In this document: in pieces, positions 17,282 to 25,541 of the stretch | How the letters are laid out: each line of letters starts with the position of its first letter | Position numbering within the stretch: position 1 is the stretch's first letter | Origin: Bin87 sp965203985 | Lineage (GTDB): Bacteria > Chloroflexota > Dehalococcoidia > Lucifugimonadales > UBA3495 | Direction: 5' to 3' | DNA: 64,000 nt | NCBI GenBank assembly: GCA_965203985.1 | Contig: CBDBDS010000001.1 | Location: 124,001-188,000 of the forward strand | Translations under genes and position numbers: made by a program | Notes under the pieces: generated by a model | Database searches by the model: none | The model's input: the letters and a program-made list of their open reading frames with translations, nothing else | What the model was told of the DNA's origin: nothing

Positions 17282-18007
17282 ATGGCCAGTTTCTGGGAAA
17301 AGATTACCGTCGACGGCAGCGAGATGGACATGTACGCCAGCGTGCCCAGCAGCAGCGCCGGCTTCACCGCCCCATACCCCGCAGTGGTGGTGGCTCAGCA
17401 CGGCGGCGGGGTTGACGAGTTCATCCGGACGATCTGCGATCGGCTGGCCGCCGAAGGCTTCGCCGCCGTCGCTCCGAACCTGTACCACCGCAACTCGGAC
17501 GAGGTGATGAACGCTGATCCACGGCCCCGCCCCTGGGATGTGCTCAGCGACCCTGATATCGTCGCGGACATCAATGCCACCGTGGACTGGCTCCGCAACC
17601 ACGATGCCGTCACCGACCGGATCGGCGTGACCGGGTTCTGCATGGGCGGGCGGGTCGCCTGGCTGGCCGCCGCATCGAACCCCCACTTCTCGGCGGTCGC
17701 GCCATACTACGGCGGAAACCTGCTGGTAACCTGGGGCGCGGGCGAAATACCGCCGTTCGAGCTGGCCAACAACATCGACTGTCCCATGCTGTTCCACTTC
17801 GGCGAGGTCGACGAGAACCCCTCGCAGGAAGACATGCGCAGGTTCGACGAGGAGTTGAACCGTCTGGGCAAGCAGCACCAGTTCTACGTGTACCGCGACG
17901 CCGACCACGCCTTCATGGACTTCACCGGCCCGCGCTACCAGAAGGAAGCCGCCGACCGCTCCTGGCCGCGCACGCTGGAGTTCTTCGCCCAGCATCTCAG
18001 GCCCTAG
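17282..18007 (+). CDS. Dienelactone hydrolase family protein (copy 2)
   Basis: A 241-residue paralogue of the preceding gene. It keeps the same start (MASFWEKI), the same G-F-C-M-G-G-R elbow, FGEVDENPSQEDM for the Asp and DADHAFMD for the His. The two arose by tandem duplication and then diverged. GGGAGG precedes the ATG. The copies may have split substrates. Confidence 0.88.
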   Translation: MASFWEKITVDGSEMDMYASVPSSSAGFTAPYPAVVVAQHGGGVDEFIRTICDRLAAEGFAAVAPNLYHRNSDEVMNADPRPRPWDVLSDPDIVADINATVDWLRNHDAVTDRIGVTGFCMGGRVAWLAAASNPHFSAVAPYYGGNLLVTWGAGEIPPFELANNIDCPMLFHFGEVDENPSQEDMRRFDEELNRLGKQHQFYVYRDADHAFMDFTGPRYQKEAADRSWPRTLEFFAQHLRP

Positions 18008-18083
18008 ACGCGCGCTACGGAGGAGAACGATCTCACTTTCCTCCATGCCAACTCACTGATGACAGCGAAAAAGGAGTTTCCCA

Positions 18084-18608
18084 ATGCCCCGAGTAGCCCT
18101 TGATTTGGAACAGATAGATGATCTGGCCGTCATTAAATCGGACGGATGGCGGATTGCGCAGGGCCTGGAGCCAGGTGAGCCCAACCAGGGGCTCGTCGCT
18201 GAGATGCTGGGTAGCAACGCCCGGCTGCCTGACTACGACGACTCCGGATGGGAGAGCGGCGCGGATTTCCAGAAGCGCTACTCGGTTGGGTTCACCTTCG
18301 CCTGGTACCGCCTGCGATTCACCATGCCGGAGACGGTGAAGGGCCAGGATGTTTCCACCTGCCGGGTCTGGTTTGAGACCAACGTGGACAACTACGGCGA
18401 GGTGTACATCGACGGCAAGATCGACCGCAACATCGGCGCGGTGACAGGCAACAACACGCCCAAGCGCGTTCTGTTGGAAGAGCCGGGTGAGCCCGGCAAG
18501 GAGCACGTCATCGCCGTGCTGGTGGCTAACGCGCCCTTGGGCGAGCCCGTAGGCGCCATCTTCATGCGCTACGCCACCCTGGCATTTGAGTCGCAGCCGC
18601 CGCGGTAG
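18084..18608 (+). CDS. Hypothetical jelly-roll (galactose-binding-like) protein
   Basis: A 174-residue protein. Segments FAWYRLRFTMPETV, CRVWFETNVDNYGEVYIDGK and HVIAVLVANAPLGEPVGAIF match the pattern of the sugar-binding jelly-roll at the N-terminus of family 2 glycosidases, standing here without a catalytic domain. There is no signal peptide. AAGGAG precedes the ATG. The fold call is inference. It follows the two hydrolases and could be cotranscribed with them. Confidence 0.6.
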   Translation: MPRVALDLEQIDDLAVIKSDGWRIAQGLEPGEPNQGLVAEMLGSNARLPDYDDSGWESGADFQKRYSVGFTFAWYRLRFTMPETVKGQDVSTCRVWFETNVDNYGEVYIDGKIDRNIGAVTGNNTPKRVLLEEPGEPGKEHVIAVLVANAPLGEPVGAIFMRYATLAFESQPPR

Positions 18609-18624
18609 CCCTGGTGGTGACGTC

Positions 18625-19422
18625 ATGACCGCCGCCACCTGCGACCAGCGCGCGCTGACCGTGGCCCGGGCCGTTCACCAGCGGGAACGGCCCCATGCAA
18701 CTATCCTGTTCGGTTCCCGCGCGCGCGGCGACCACAACGAATTCCGTTCCGACATTGACATCATGCTGCTCCAAGATTGGGTTCCCGATGGCGAGTCCCA
18801 ATGGCCGGTCAAGGAATGGGTTGAAGGCATTGCTCGAGCAGCCTACGGTCGGGAAGTGCCGGTGCAACTGGTCTGGCGCACGCTGGATGAGTTCCGGCAC
18901 AACCGCCGCTACGTCAACAGCCTGGAAACCAACGCGGTAAGGGATGGAGTCTTCATGCCGCTGGACCCGAATCAGGACGATTCCTCGTGCTACGAGGATG
19001 AAGAAACTGAGTACGAATACGACTGGACACCCTACAACGAACGGCTGCGTCATGCCGAAGCGCACCTGGAAGCATTTGTCTTGTGCGTAGAAAATGGGAT
19101 GAACGATTTAATAATCGGACAGCAGGCCCAGAACACTCTGGAACATGCCATGAAAGCTCTGCTGGAAGCCCACCGCGTCAGCTACCAGCGCACCCACAAC
19201 ATTGGGCACCTGGTGGGGCGTATCAGGCATACCGACCCTCAATTGCCCGAATTCGCTATCAGCATAGCCCCCGACATCTATACCAAATACGCTGGCGAGC
19301 AAGCGTATGAACTATCCGATCCTCTGCTCACCGACCAGCCTGACTACCGACAGCGAACCATCTCCGACGCCCAGCGCATCATCAACCGCGCCCGCGAAGT
19401 GCGGCGAGGCCGTACCGACTAG
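18625..19422 (+). CDS. MNT-HEPN fusion: nucleotidyltransferase plus HEPN domain
   Basis: A 265-residue protein. The N-terminal 100 residues form a minimal nucleotidyltransferase with ILFGSRARGDHN and RSDIDIMLL, which give the G-S and D-x-D catalytic motif. The C-terminal 120 residues (RHAEAHLEAFVLCVENGMND, then QNTLEHAMKALLEAHRV and THNIGHLVGRI) fit the four-helix HEPN fold. MNT and HEPN are usually separate antitoxin and toxin genes, where the MNT AMPylates the HEPN RNase. Here they are joined. I do not see a clear R-x4-6-H motif. ATG at 18625 chosen; a longer frame overlaps the previous gene. Confidence 0.75.
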   Translation: MTAATCDQRALTVARAVHQRERPHATILFGSRARGDHNEFRSDIDIMLLQDWVPDGESQWPVKEWVEGIARAAYGREVPVQLVWRTLDEFRHNRRYVNSLETNAVRDGVFMPLDPNQDDSSCYEDEETEYEYDWTPYNERLRHAEAHLEAFVLCVENGMNDLIIGQQAQNTLEHAMKALLEAHRVSYQRTHNIGHLVGRIRHTDPQLPEFAISIAPDIYTKYAGEQAYELSDPLLTDQPDYRQRTISDAQRIINRAREVRRGRTD

Positions 19423-19466
19423 CAGTGCCCCAACCTCAGTATCAACCCGCCTCTGGAGGCTCTAAC

Positions 19467-20987
19467 ATGGCCACCCGCTCCTTTGCCGGCACCGTTAACG
19501 CGCCGGACTTCCCCGCCAACGTCGAATGGATCAACACCGACCGGCCGCTGAGCATGGCAGACCTGCGCGGCAAGCTCGTGGTCCTCGACTTCTGGACGTA
19601 CTGTTGAGTGAACTGCATGCACGTGTTTCCGCAGTTGCGGAAAATGGAAGACAAGTATGCGGACGAACTGGTGGTCATCGGGGTCCACTCGGCCAAGTTC
19701 CCCAACGAGAAGTACGCCGACAACGTGCTTCTGGCCGCCCAGCGCTATGAGCTGAAGCACCCTATCGTCAACGACGCGGAGTTCGAGGTCTGGCGGCAGT
19801 ACGCATGTCGAGCGTGGCCGACGCTGATGTTCGTTGACCCCGAAGGCAAGGTCATCGGCAAGCATGAAGGCGAACTGCCCTTCGAAGCTTTCGACGACCT
19901 GCTGGGGCGGATGATCGCCGAGTTCGACGAAAAGGGCATGATCGACCGTCGTGACTTGGGCCTGGTACCGGAAGCGGTCGAAGAATCAGCGTTGGCTTTC
20001 CCGGGCAAGGTCCTCGCCGACGGACCGGGCAACCGGCTGTTCATTGCCGATACCAACCACAACCGCATCGTCGTGACCGATCTGCACGGACAAGTTCAGT
20101 CGGTAATCGGCTCCGGCAGCGAGGACTTCGTCGATGGCGACTATGCCAGCGCCGCGTTCAACCACCCGCAGGGCATGGAGTTGCTGGGCGACACTCTGTA
20201 CGTCGCCGACACCGAGAACCACGCCATTCGCCGGATCAATCTGGCAACCAGCAAGGTCGATACCATCGCCGGAACCGGCGAACAAGGTCACGACCGTCGG
20301 GCCCAGGGACCGGGACGGCAAGTGGCCCTGAGCAGCCCGTGGGATCTGACGCACCACGATGGAACGCTCTATATCGCCATGGCCGGGATACACCAGTTGT
20401 GGCGATTGTCACTGGCCGACGGCGTGGTGTGTCCCCATGCCGGTACCGGCGGCGAGAACATCGACAACGGACCATTGGCTCAGGCGACGCTGGCGCAGCC
20501 CAGCGGCATCGTCGTCGGCAAAGACCGGGGTGACAACCCGATCCTGTATTTCGCCGATTCGGAAACCAGCAGTGTGAGAAGCGCCGGCATCGACCCGGTG
20601 ACCGGTCGCGTAGCAACGCTGGTAGGGATCGATCTCTTCGCCTTCGGAGACCGGGATGGTGTGGAACACAACGTCCGGTTGCAGCACCCCATCGGGATCG
20701 AGTGGCACAACGGTGAGCTGTTCATCGCGGACACCTACAACCATAAGATCAAGAAGGTCCTCCCGCTGACCCGCTCCGTGCAGACGGTTCTGGGCTCCGG
20801 GGCCATGGGCCTGCATGACGGCGCGAACCGATTAGCCACCTTCAGCGAACCCAGCGGACTGAGCTTCGCGAATTTCGATGACGGCCGGGAGCCGCTGCTG
20901 TACATCGCCGACACCAACAACCACGCCATACGCGTGGCGGATCTTAACGCCGACGAGGTTCGAACGCTCGAAATCAACGGATTGTGA
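19467..20987 (+). CDS. Thioredoxin-NHL protein, probable selenoprotein (in-frame TGA as Sec47)
   Basis: Read through the TGA at 19605-19607 this is a 506-residue NHLRC2-like protein. Residues 1-150 are thioredoxin-like (KLVVLDFWTYC, then VNCMHVFPQL and YACRAWPTLMFVDPEGKVIG). Residues 165-500 are an NHL propeller (GNRLFIADTNHNRIVV and similar blades). Related proteins carry T-Y-C-C-x-N-C; here the redox motif is C46-Sec47-V-N-C50, so the TGA exactly replaces the first Cys of CxxC. A SECIS-like hairpin begins 18 nt after the TGA. Both halves lie in one frame with no other defect. GGAGG is 7 nt before the ATG at 19467. No signal peptide, so it probably acts in the cytoplasm. If TGA is a real stop, only the NHL part could be made. 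Confidence 0.82.
19605..19643 (+). promoter_or_regulatory. Candidate bacterial SECIS element with its UGA codon
   Basis: The TGA at 19605-19607 is followed by a perfect 7-bp hairpin, TTTCCGC (19626-19632) and GCGGAAA (19637-19643), with apical loop AGTT. The loop starts 25 nt after the TGA and has G at its second position, which fits the known limits for SelB-binding bacterial SECIS elements. Confidence 0.7.
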
Positions 20988-21030
20988 GCACGGCACAGCG
21001 TTCGCCCAGGCCTGAACGGCGCGGAGTCTG

Positions 21031-21052
21031 GCAGCCTGCCAAAACAGGCTGC
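21031..21052. terminator. Stem-loop after the Trx-NHL gene
   Basis: A perfect 8-bp stem GCAGCCTG/CAGGCTGC with loop CCAAAA, 44 bp beyond the stop codon. No T run follows, so termination strength is uncertain. Confidence 0.45.
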
Positions 21053-21125
21053 TGAGCCTCCCAGCGGTCCGGTCGCAGGCACTATTTCCAGGGTACCCAA
21101 CAAACGCCGGCATGATGGCTCTTGC

Positions 21126-21131
21126 TATAAT
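21126..21131 (+). promoter_or_regulatory. Extended -10 promoter for the 21204 operon
   Basis: TTGC-TATAAT has a perfect -10 with TGN extension. No clear -35. The start codon at 21204 is about 66 nt beyond the predicted start site. Confidence 0.5.
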
Positions 21132-21203
21132 TGGGCCGGCAAACGTTCTGTTCGGCACAGCAGCCCGAGACACCGCTGTGGCCCATTTCACCCAGGAGAC
21201 CCC

Positions 21204-21665
21204 ATGACCACACCCACCACCTCAGTTACAGCCGGCGGGGCCGCGAATTCCGACTACGCCGTCCATGCCGACGACAACATCACCTTGTTAGCCAGCAAGA
21301 TAATTCGTGACGTGCTTGTGACTCGCGGGGAACCCATCCGTCGGGCCCAGCTGTGGCAGGCAGTAGAACTGGCCATGGGCGAACGCTCCCCCGACGTCGA
21401 CGGCGTGCTGAAGCGTGACTGGTTCACCAACCAGGACACGGGTCCGGGTCGGTGGAAGTTGACCGACGCCGCCGAGGCGGGAATCTCACCCTTTGTAGAC
21501 ACCTCGGGTACGGTAAATCTTGCGTCAGTGGTCGCATACATACGCGTCTGTCGCCAGGGCGAAGCGCCTTACATCGGCGATCTGGGAGACTTCGTCAAGA
21601 TCTGCAAACCCGAGGTTGACCTGGACGCCGGATGGTTGGTTGGCGCCAACCTGTCGCGAGGGTAA
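21204..21665 (+). CDS. Hypothetical protein with winged-helix-like region
   Basis: A 153-residue protein. Residues 25-90 (LLASKIIRDVLVTRGEPIRR, then QLWQAVELAMGERS and WFTNQDTGPGRWKLT) have the pattern of a winged helix. The C-terminal part has no clear match. The stop lies 4 bp before the PaREP1-like gene, so the two form an operon. The arrangement (DNA-binding-like protein plus HEPN-like protein) recalls a toxin-antitoxin pair; that is inference. CAGGAG precedes the ATG. Confidence 0.55.
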   Translation: MTTPTTSVTAGGAANSDYAVHADDNITLLASKIIRDVLVTRGEPIRRAQLWQAVELAMGERSPDVDGVLKRDWFTNQDTGPGRWKLTDAAEAGISPFVDTSGTVNLASVVAYIRVCRQGEAPYIGDLGDFVKICKPEVDLDAGWLVGANLSRG

Positions 21666-21669
21666 TCCC

Positions 21670-22038
21670 ATGACCACCAGCGCGGATACCATCGCTTACC
21701 ACCGAGAGCGAAGTAGGCATTTCCTGGATCTGGTGGACGACGAACTGGCCCGGGGCGAACTGGAAGAGGCCAGCAATAAAGTTTGGGGCGCGGCCGCTCA
21801 CGCCATCAAGGCGGCGGCCGAGCGCCGGGGTTGGGAGCACCACGCTCATCGGCTGCTGGAGACAGCGGTTTTTCGGCTGGTTAACGAAGAACACGCGCCG
21901 CGCGACTTGCTCATACAATACATTACGGCATCAGCATATCATCAACGCTTCTATGGTGAACCGCCGGAAGCAGAATACATCCGCGCTGGAAAGGAACTAA
22001 TCGCCCAGTTCATCGACACGCTGGAAAGTCTGGATTGA
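21670..22038 (+). CDS. PaREP1/HEPN-like small helical protein
   Basis: A 122-residue, nearly all-helical protein. The core EEASNKVWGAAAHAIKAAAE followed by RRGWEHHAHRLL matches the PaREP1/DUF86-like HEPN pattern. A related protein is encoded at 50661-51188 (ERQ-RGW and AWSAVVQPLKAIAE). Family members are thought to bind or cut RNA or to pair with nucleotidyltransferases. The ATG at 21670 is preceded by a GGGTAA stretch; a longer frame from 21520 overlaps the upstream gene and was not chosen. Confidence 0.6.
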   Translation: MTTSADTIAYHRERSRHFLDLVDDELARGELEEASNKVWGAAAHAIKAAAERRGWEHHAHRLLETAVFRLVNEEHAPRDLLIQYITASAYHQRFYGEPPEAEYIRAGKELIAQFIDTLESLD

Positions 22039-22109
22039 ATCGCGCGACCCGTTAGTTCCATCGGTCGCTGAACCCGGCTTGCCTCCGCGGCTTTCTACCG
22101 GCGGTCTGT

Positions 22110-22115
22110 TATACT
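22110..22115 (+). promoter_or_regulatory. Extended -10 promoter for the AprA-like gene
   Basis: CTGT-TATACT has a TGN extension and lies about 93 bp before the ATG at 22208. The -35 region is weak. Confidence 0.4.
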
Positions 22116-22207
22116 GCCCGTCGCCGCTTTTGGGCCCGGTATCGCTGGATGCCGCGCCCGTCCACATTGGGCGTCAACTGATCACCGAAGAGGAGACCGA
22201 TCTCAAA

Positions 22208-24067
22208 ATGGCTGAACCAACAACCCGCATCGTTGAAAGCGACGTCCTGATCATCGGCGGCGGCATGTCCGGCTGCGGGGCGGCAATCGAGGCCCGTTAC
22301 TGGGGCGGCGACGACTTGCGCATCGTCATGGTCGACAAGGCGGCCACCGATCGCAGTGGGGCAGTCGGGGAAGGGCTTTCCGCCATCAACATGTACATGG
22401 GCATGCGACACGGCTGGAACCAGCCCGAAGACTACGTCGAATATGTCCGCAACGATATGATGGGCATCTCCCGCGAGGACCTGGTCTACGACGTGGCGCG
22501 CCACGTGGACAGCAGCGTGCACATGTTTGAGGAATGGGGACTCCCCTTCTGGTACGACGACGAAGGGCTGTACGTCCGCGAAGGGCGCTGGCAGGTGATG
22601 ATTCACGGTGAGGCCTACAAGCCCATCGTGTCCGAGGCAACAAAGAAAGTCATCGGACCCGAAGACCACTTCGAGCGGGTGTTCATCTCCCACCTCTTCA
22701 CCGATGCTGAGGACTCGAACCGGATCGCCGGGGCAGTCGGCTTCGGGGTCCGTGAGGACGTGATCTACATCTTCAAGGCCCGGTCGGTCATCAGCGCGGC
22801 CGGCGGCGCAACCGCTCTGTTCCGGCCCCGCAGCGTCGGCGAGGGGATGGGCCGCACGTGGTACTCCATTTTCGACACCGGCTCGGTGTACGGTCTGGTG
22901 ATCCCGGTGGGCGCAGAGATGACCCAAATGGAGCATCGCTTCGTCCCCAGCCGTTTCAAGGACTCCTACGGACCGGTGGGCGCGTGGTCGCAGCTGTTCC
23001 GCGCGGACCTGACCAACGCAGCCGGCGACAACTACTTTATCAACCGGCTGCCCGAGCTCAAGAAGTACGACCCATACGGTTCCGCGTTCCCCACGCCGAC
23101 GCCGCTGCGCAACCACCTGCTCTGGACGGAGATCCAGGCCGGCAACGGCCCCATCCAGTTGAAAACCCCGGAGGCCATCGACGCGCTGGCCGCCGGCGAC
23201 GAGGACCGCAAGCGGGAGATCATCGCGGAAGCCTGGGAAGACTTCCTGGACATGACCATCTCCCAGGCCATTCTCTGGGCGGCGCACAACATCGCTCCGG
23301 AGGAACGCCCTTCAGAGGTCGTGCTGGCCGAACCCTACATCATGGGCAGCCACAGCGGCGAATCCGGCGCATGGGTTAGCGGCCCCGAGGACGTGGCTCC
23401 CGACGGATACCACTGGGGCTACAACAAGATGACCACCGTGCAGGGCCTGTTCGCCGCCGGCGACGGCGTCGGAGCCTGCCCCCACAAGTTCTCGTCCGGT
23501 TCGTTCACCGAGGGGCGACTGGCCGGCAAGTCCGCCGTGATCTACGCCATGGACAACCCCAACCAACCAAAGACGGACGATCGCCAGATCGACGCGCTCA
23601 AGAAGCAGGTTTGGGCCCCCATGGTCACCTTCGAAGAAAACCAGTACGCTTCCTCCAACCCCGAGGTGAATCCCAACTATCTGCTGCCCCGGCAAGGGTT
23701 GTTCCGCCTGCAAAAGCTCATGGACGAGTACGTGGCCGGTGTATCCGCAGGGTTCACGACCAATGAGAACACCATGCTGCGCGGCCTGGAACTCCTGGGC
23801 ATGTTCCGGGAAGACCTCGAGAAGCTGGGCGCCCGCAACCGCCACGAGTTACTGCGCTGCCACGAGCTCATTCATCGCGCCTGGGTCGGCGAGGCCCACC
23901 TGCGCCACATGCTGCACCGCAAGGAAACCCGTTGGCCTGGCTTCTACTACCGCAGCGACTACCCCGAAATGGACGAGAGCAATTGGAAGGTGTTCGTCAA
24001 CTCCCGCTACGACGCCGAAAAGGGCGAGTGGAGCGTGTTCACCCGCGACTGTCCGCAGGTGTTTTAG
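22208..24067 (+). CDS. aprA: AprA-like adenylylsulfate reductase alpha subunit (FAD)
   Basis: A 619-residue flavoprotein. The FAD site is VLIIGGGMSGCGAAIEAR. Segments RSGAVGEGLSAIN, HVDSSVHMFEEWGLP, RFVPSRFKDSYGPVGAW, EAWEDFLDM and GSHSGESGAWVSGPED closely follow dissimilatory APS reductase alpha rather than fumarate reductase. Near the end TVQGLFAAGDGVGACPHKFS resembles the AprA signature G-V-G-A-x-x-H-K-F-S-S-G. AprA with the iron-sulfur AprB interconverts APS and sulfite. No aprB is adjacent; the next gene is a DinB-like protein 2 bp away. Length is slightly below classical AprA (about 660). An in-frame ATG at 22079 lies upstream of the predicted start site and was rejected. Confidence 0.82.
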   Translation: MAEPTTRIVESDVLIIGGGMSGCGAAIEARYWGGDDLRIVMVDKAATDRSGAVGEGLSAINMYMGMRHGWNQPEDYVEYVRNDMMGISREDLVYDVARHVDSSVHMFEEWGLPFWYDDEGLYVREGRWQVMIHGEAYKPIVSEATKKVIGPEDHFERVFISHLFTDAEDSNRIAGAVGFGVREDVIYIFKARSVISAAGGATALFRPRSVGEGMGRTWYSIFDTGSVYGLVIPVGAEMTQMEHRFVPSRFKDSYGPVGAWSQLFRADLTNAAGDNYFINRLPELKKYDPYGSAFPTPTPLRNHLLWTEIQAGNGPIQLKTPEAIDALAAGDEDRKREIIAEAWEDFLDMTISQAILWAAHNIAPEERPSEVVLAEPYIMGSHSGESGAWVSGPEDVAPDGYHWGYNKMTTVQGLFAAGDGVGACPHKFSSGSFTEGRLAGKSAVIYAMDNPNQPKTDDRQIDALKKQVWAPMVTFEENQYASSNPEVNPNYLLPRQGLFRLQKLMDEYVAGVSAGFTTNENTMLRGLELLGMFREDLEKLGARNRHELLRCHELIHRAWVGEAHLRHMLHRKETRWPGFYYRSDYPEMDESNWKVFVNSRYDAEKGEWSVFTRDCPQVF

Positions 24068-24069
24068 GT

Positions 24070-24672
24070 ATGACTACTGAAGCGCCAACGCCTGACCCGG
24101 TGGCTCAGCTGGAACGGGTTACCCGTCGCACCAAAGAAGTGACCAGCGGGGTAACCCAGGCTCAGGCTGCGGACGCGACGCCCTGCTCCCAGTGGAGCGT
24201 GCTGGATTTGTTCAACCACCTCATTGGCGGGCTGGAGTTCACCGCCGGCTGCATCACCGGCAACGTGCCCGACATTCGCCCCAACGAGGCTGAGAGCAGC
24301 TATCAGGGCGAAACGGACGTTGCCGTTCTGATCCGCGCCTACCACGCCGCGGTTGATCGCGCACTGGAACTTGCCGCCAGCCCCGATGCCCTGGAGCGGA
24401 CGGCAATAACTCCCTTCGGCGAGATGCCGGTGGCGCGCATTATGATGGGCACGGTGCTGGATCAACTCGTCCATTGTTGGGACCTGGCCCGGGCCACCGG
24501 GCAGGACACCGCTCTGGACAGCGAGATGGTTGAGTTCGCCTACGGGATGCTGGTGTCCGGCGGCTTTGCCGATATGGGACGCCAGGCCGGCTTCGTCGGC
24601 GCCGTGGTCGCCGTGCCTGACTCCGCCAGCACGCAGGATAAGATGATCGGCTACATGGGCCGACAGCCCTAA
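24070..24672 (+). CDS. TIGR03086/DinB-like metal-binding protein
   Basis: A 200-residue helical-bundle protein of the mycothiol-dependent maleylpyruvate isomerase-like/DinB superfamily. TPCSQWSVLDLFNHLIGGLE carries the family's C-x-x-W-x-V and N-H motif (metal His). LDQLVHCWDLARATGQD carries the second His. These proteins bind a divalent metal and often use low-molecular-weight thiols. It begins 2 bp after the AprA-like stop, so the two are probably cotranslated. Substrate unknown. Confidence 0.8.
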   Translation: MTTEAPTPDPVAQLERVTRRTKEVTSGVTQAQAADATPCSQWSVLDLFNHLIGGLEFTAGCITGNVPDIRPNEAESSYQGETDVAVLIRAYHAAVDRALELAASPDALERTAITPFGEMPVARIMMGTVLDQLVHCWDLARATGQDTALDSEMVEFAYGMLVSGGFADMGRQAGFVGAVVAVPDSASTQDKMIGYMGRQP

Positions 24673-24684
24673 CCGGAAGCGGCC

Positions 24685-25014
24685 ATGGCCTACGAAGAAT
24701 CGCTGGCCGCTCGGGTCAAGGAAATTCTTTCCGGACACCCTGATATTGCCGAGCGCAAGATGTTCGGAGGCTTGGCATTCATGCTGGCCGGCAATATGTG
24801 CTGCTGCGTGACCGGCCAGGGTTTGATAGTACGCGTGGGGCCGGAGGGCTACGCGCAAGCCTTGGCGTTGCCCCACGCCGGCGTTATGGACCTGACCGGC
24901 CGACCGATGCGCGGTTGGGTGCTGGTGCAGCTGGCAGGGTTGGAGTCAGACGCCGGCTTGAGCCAGTGGGTGAAACGTGGCGCCGAATTCGCCGCAACCC
25001 TGCCGGCGAAATAG
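24685..25014 (+). CDS. TfoX N-terminal domain protein
   Basis: A 109-residue protein made of one TfoX/Sxy N-terminal domain: ERKMFGGLAFMLAGNMCCCV, then GLIVRVGPEGY and the closing GRPMRGWVLV. Stand-alone domains of this type are common in Actinobacteria and Chloroflexi; the link with competence known from Haemophilus may not apply. It is 12 bp behind the DinB-like gene, in the same direction, giving a three-gene run with the AprA homologue. Confidence 0.85.
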   Translation: MAYEESLAARVKEILSGHPDIAERKMFGGLAFMLAGNMCCCVTGQGLIVRVGPEGYAQALALPHAGVMDLTGRPMRGWVLVQLAGLESDAGLSQWVKRGAEFAATLPAK

Positions 25015-25026
25015 CATGTTCGGGCG

Positions 25027-25434
25027 TCAGTCGTCAGCGGGAGCCGGCGTCGCCGGTTCAGCGTTCGGCAACGGAACAATGGCCTGACTGCCGTCGGCGT
25101 GCACGTGCCGGTAAAGCAAGCTGATTGCCTTCAACAACTCCTGGTGCCGACGTTCATTGGCCTCTTCCATTTCTCGGAACCGCCGGTCAATATCCGCTTC
25201 CAATTCCCTGAACCGCCGGTCAATATCCGCTTCCAATTCCCTGAACCGCCGGTCAATATCCGTTTCCAATTCCCCGAACCGCCGGTCAACATCCTTGTCC
25301 CGACGGTTAGTGTCGCGGATGTACCAGCCGACAATCAGAGATATGACCAGTGAAAAGTAGGCAAACCAGATGCCGGCGAAAATCCCCAGCACTTGCCACA
25401 GGTCTGAGTACGTCACTAGGTTAGCGGTTTCCAC
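25027..25434 (-). CDS. Membrane-anchored hendecad-repeat coiled-coil protein
   Basis: A 135-residue protein with one membrane span (about 14-38, WQVLGIFAGIWFAYFSLVIS) and then four consecutive 11-residue repeats of the type D-I-D-R-R-F-R-E-L-E-A. These form an extended right-handed coiled coil. The tail is Ala/Pro-rich. At DNA level the repeats are 33-bp units (25177-25308), three of them nearly identical, so the array could expand or contract. The gene is convergent with the TfoX gene. Function unknown. Confidence 0.65.
   Translation of the reverse strand: METANLVTYSDLWQVLGIFAGIWFAYFSLVISLIVGWYIRDTNRRDKDVDRRFGELETDIDRRFRELEADIDRRFRELEADIDRRFREMEEANERRHQELLKAISLLYRHVHADGSQAIVPLPNAEPATPAPADD
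25177..25308. repeat. 33-bp tandem repeat, four units
   Basis: Units start at 25177, 25210, 25243 and 25276, each beginning GAACCGCCGGTCAA. The first three are nearly identical; the fourth has diverged. The period equals 11 codons and encodes the coiled coil. Confidence 0.85.
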
Positions 25435-25541
25435 TCATTCCCCGCTTGGCGTGGCTTATCGTTCTTCGCCCCGCCGGCTTCGCTTTATCGTATCATCACC
25501 TCGGCAACCGGACAATCGCCACACCGATGGAGAACCATCTG

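Noticed and set aside
25177..25308. CRISPR-like repeat array
   Set aside because: The 33-bp units are tandem without spacers and encode a coiled coil in phase with the gene.
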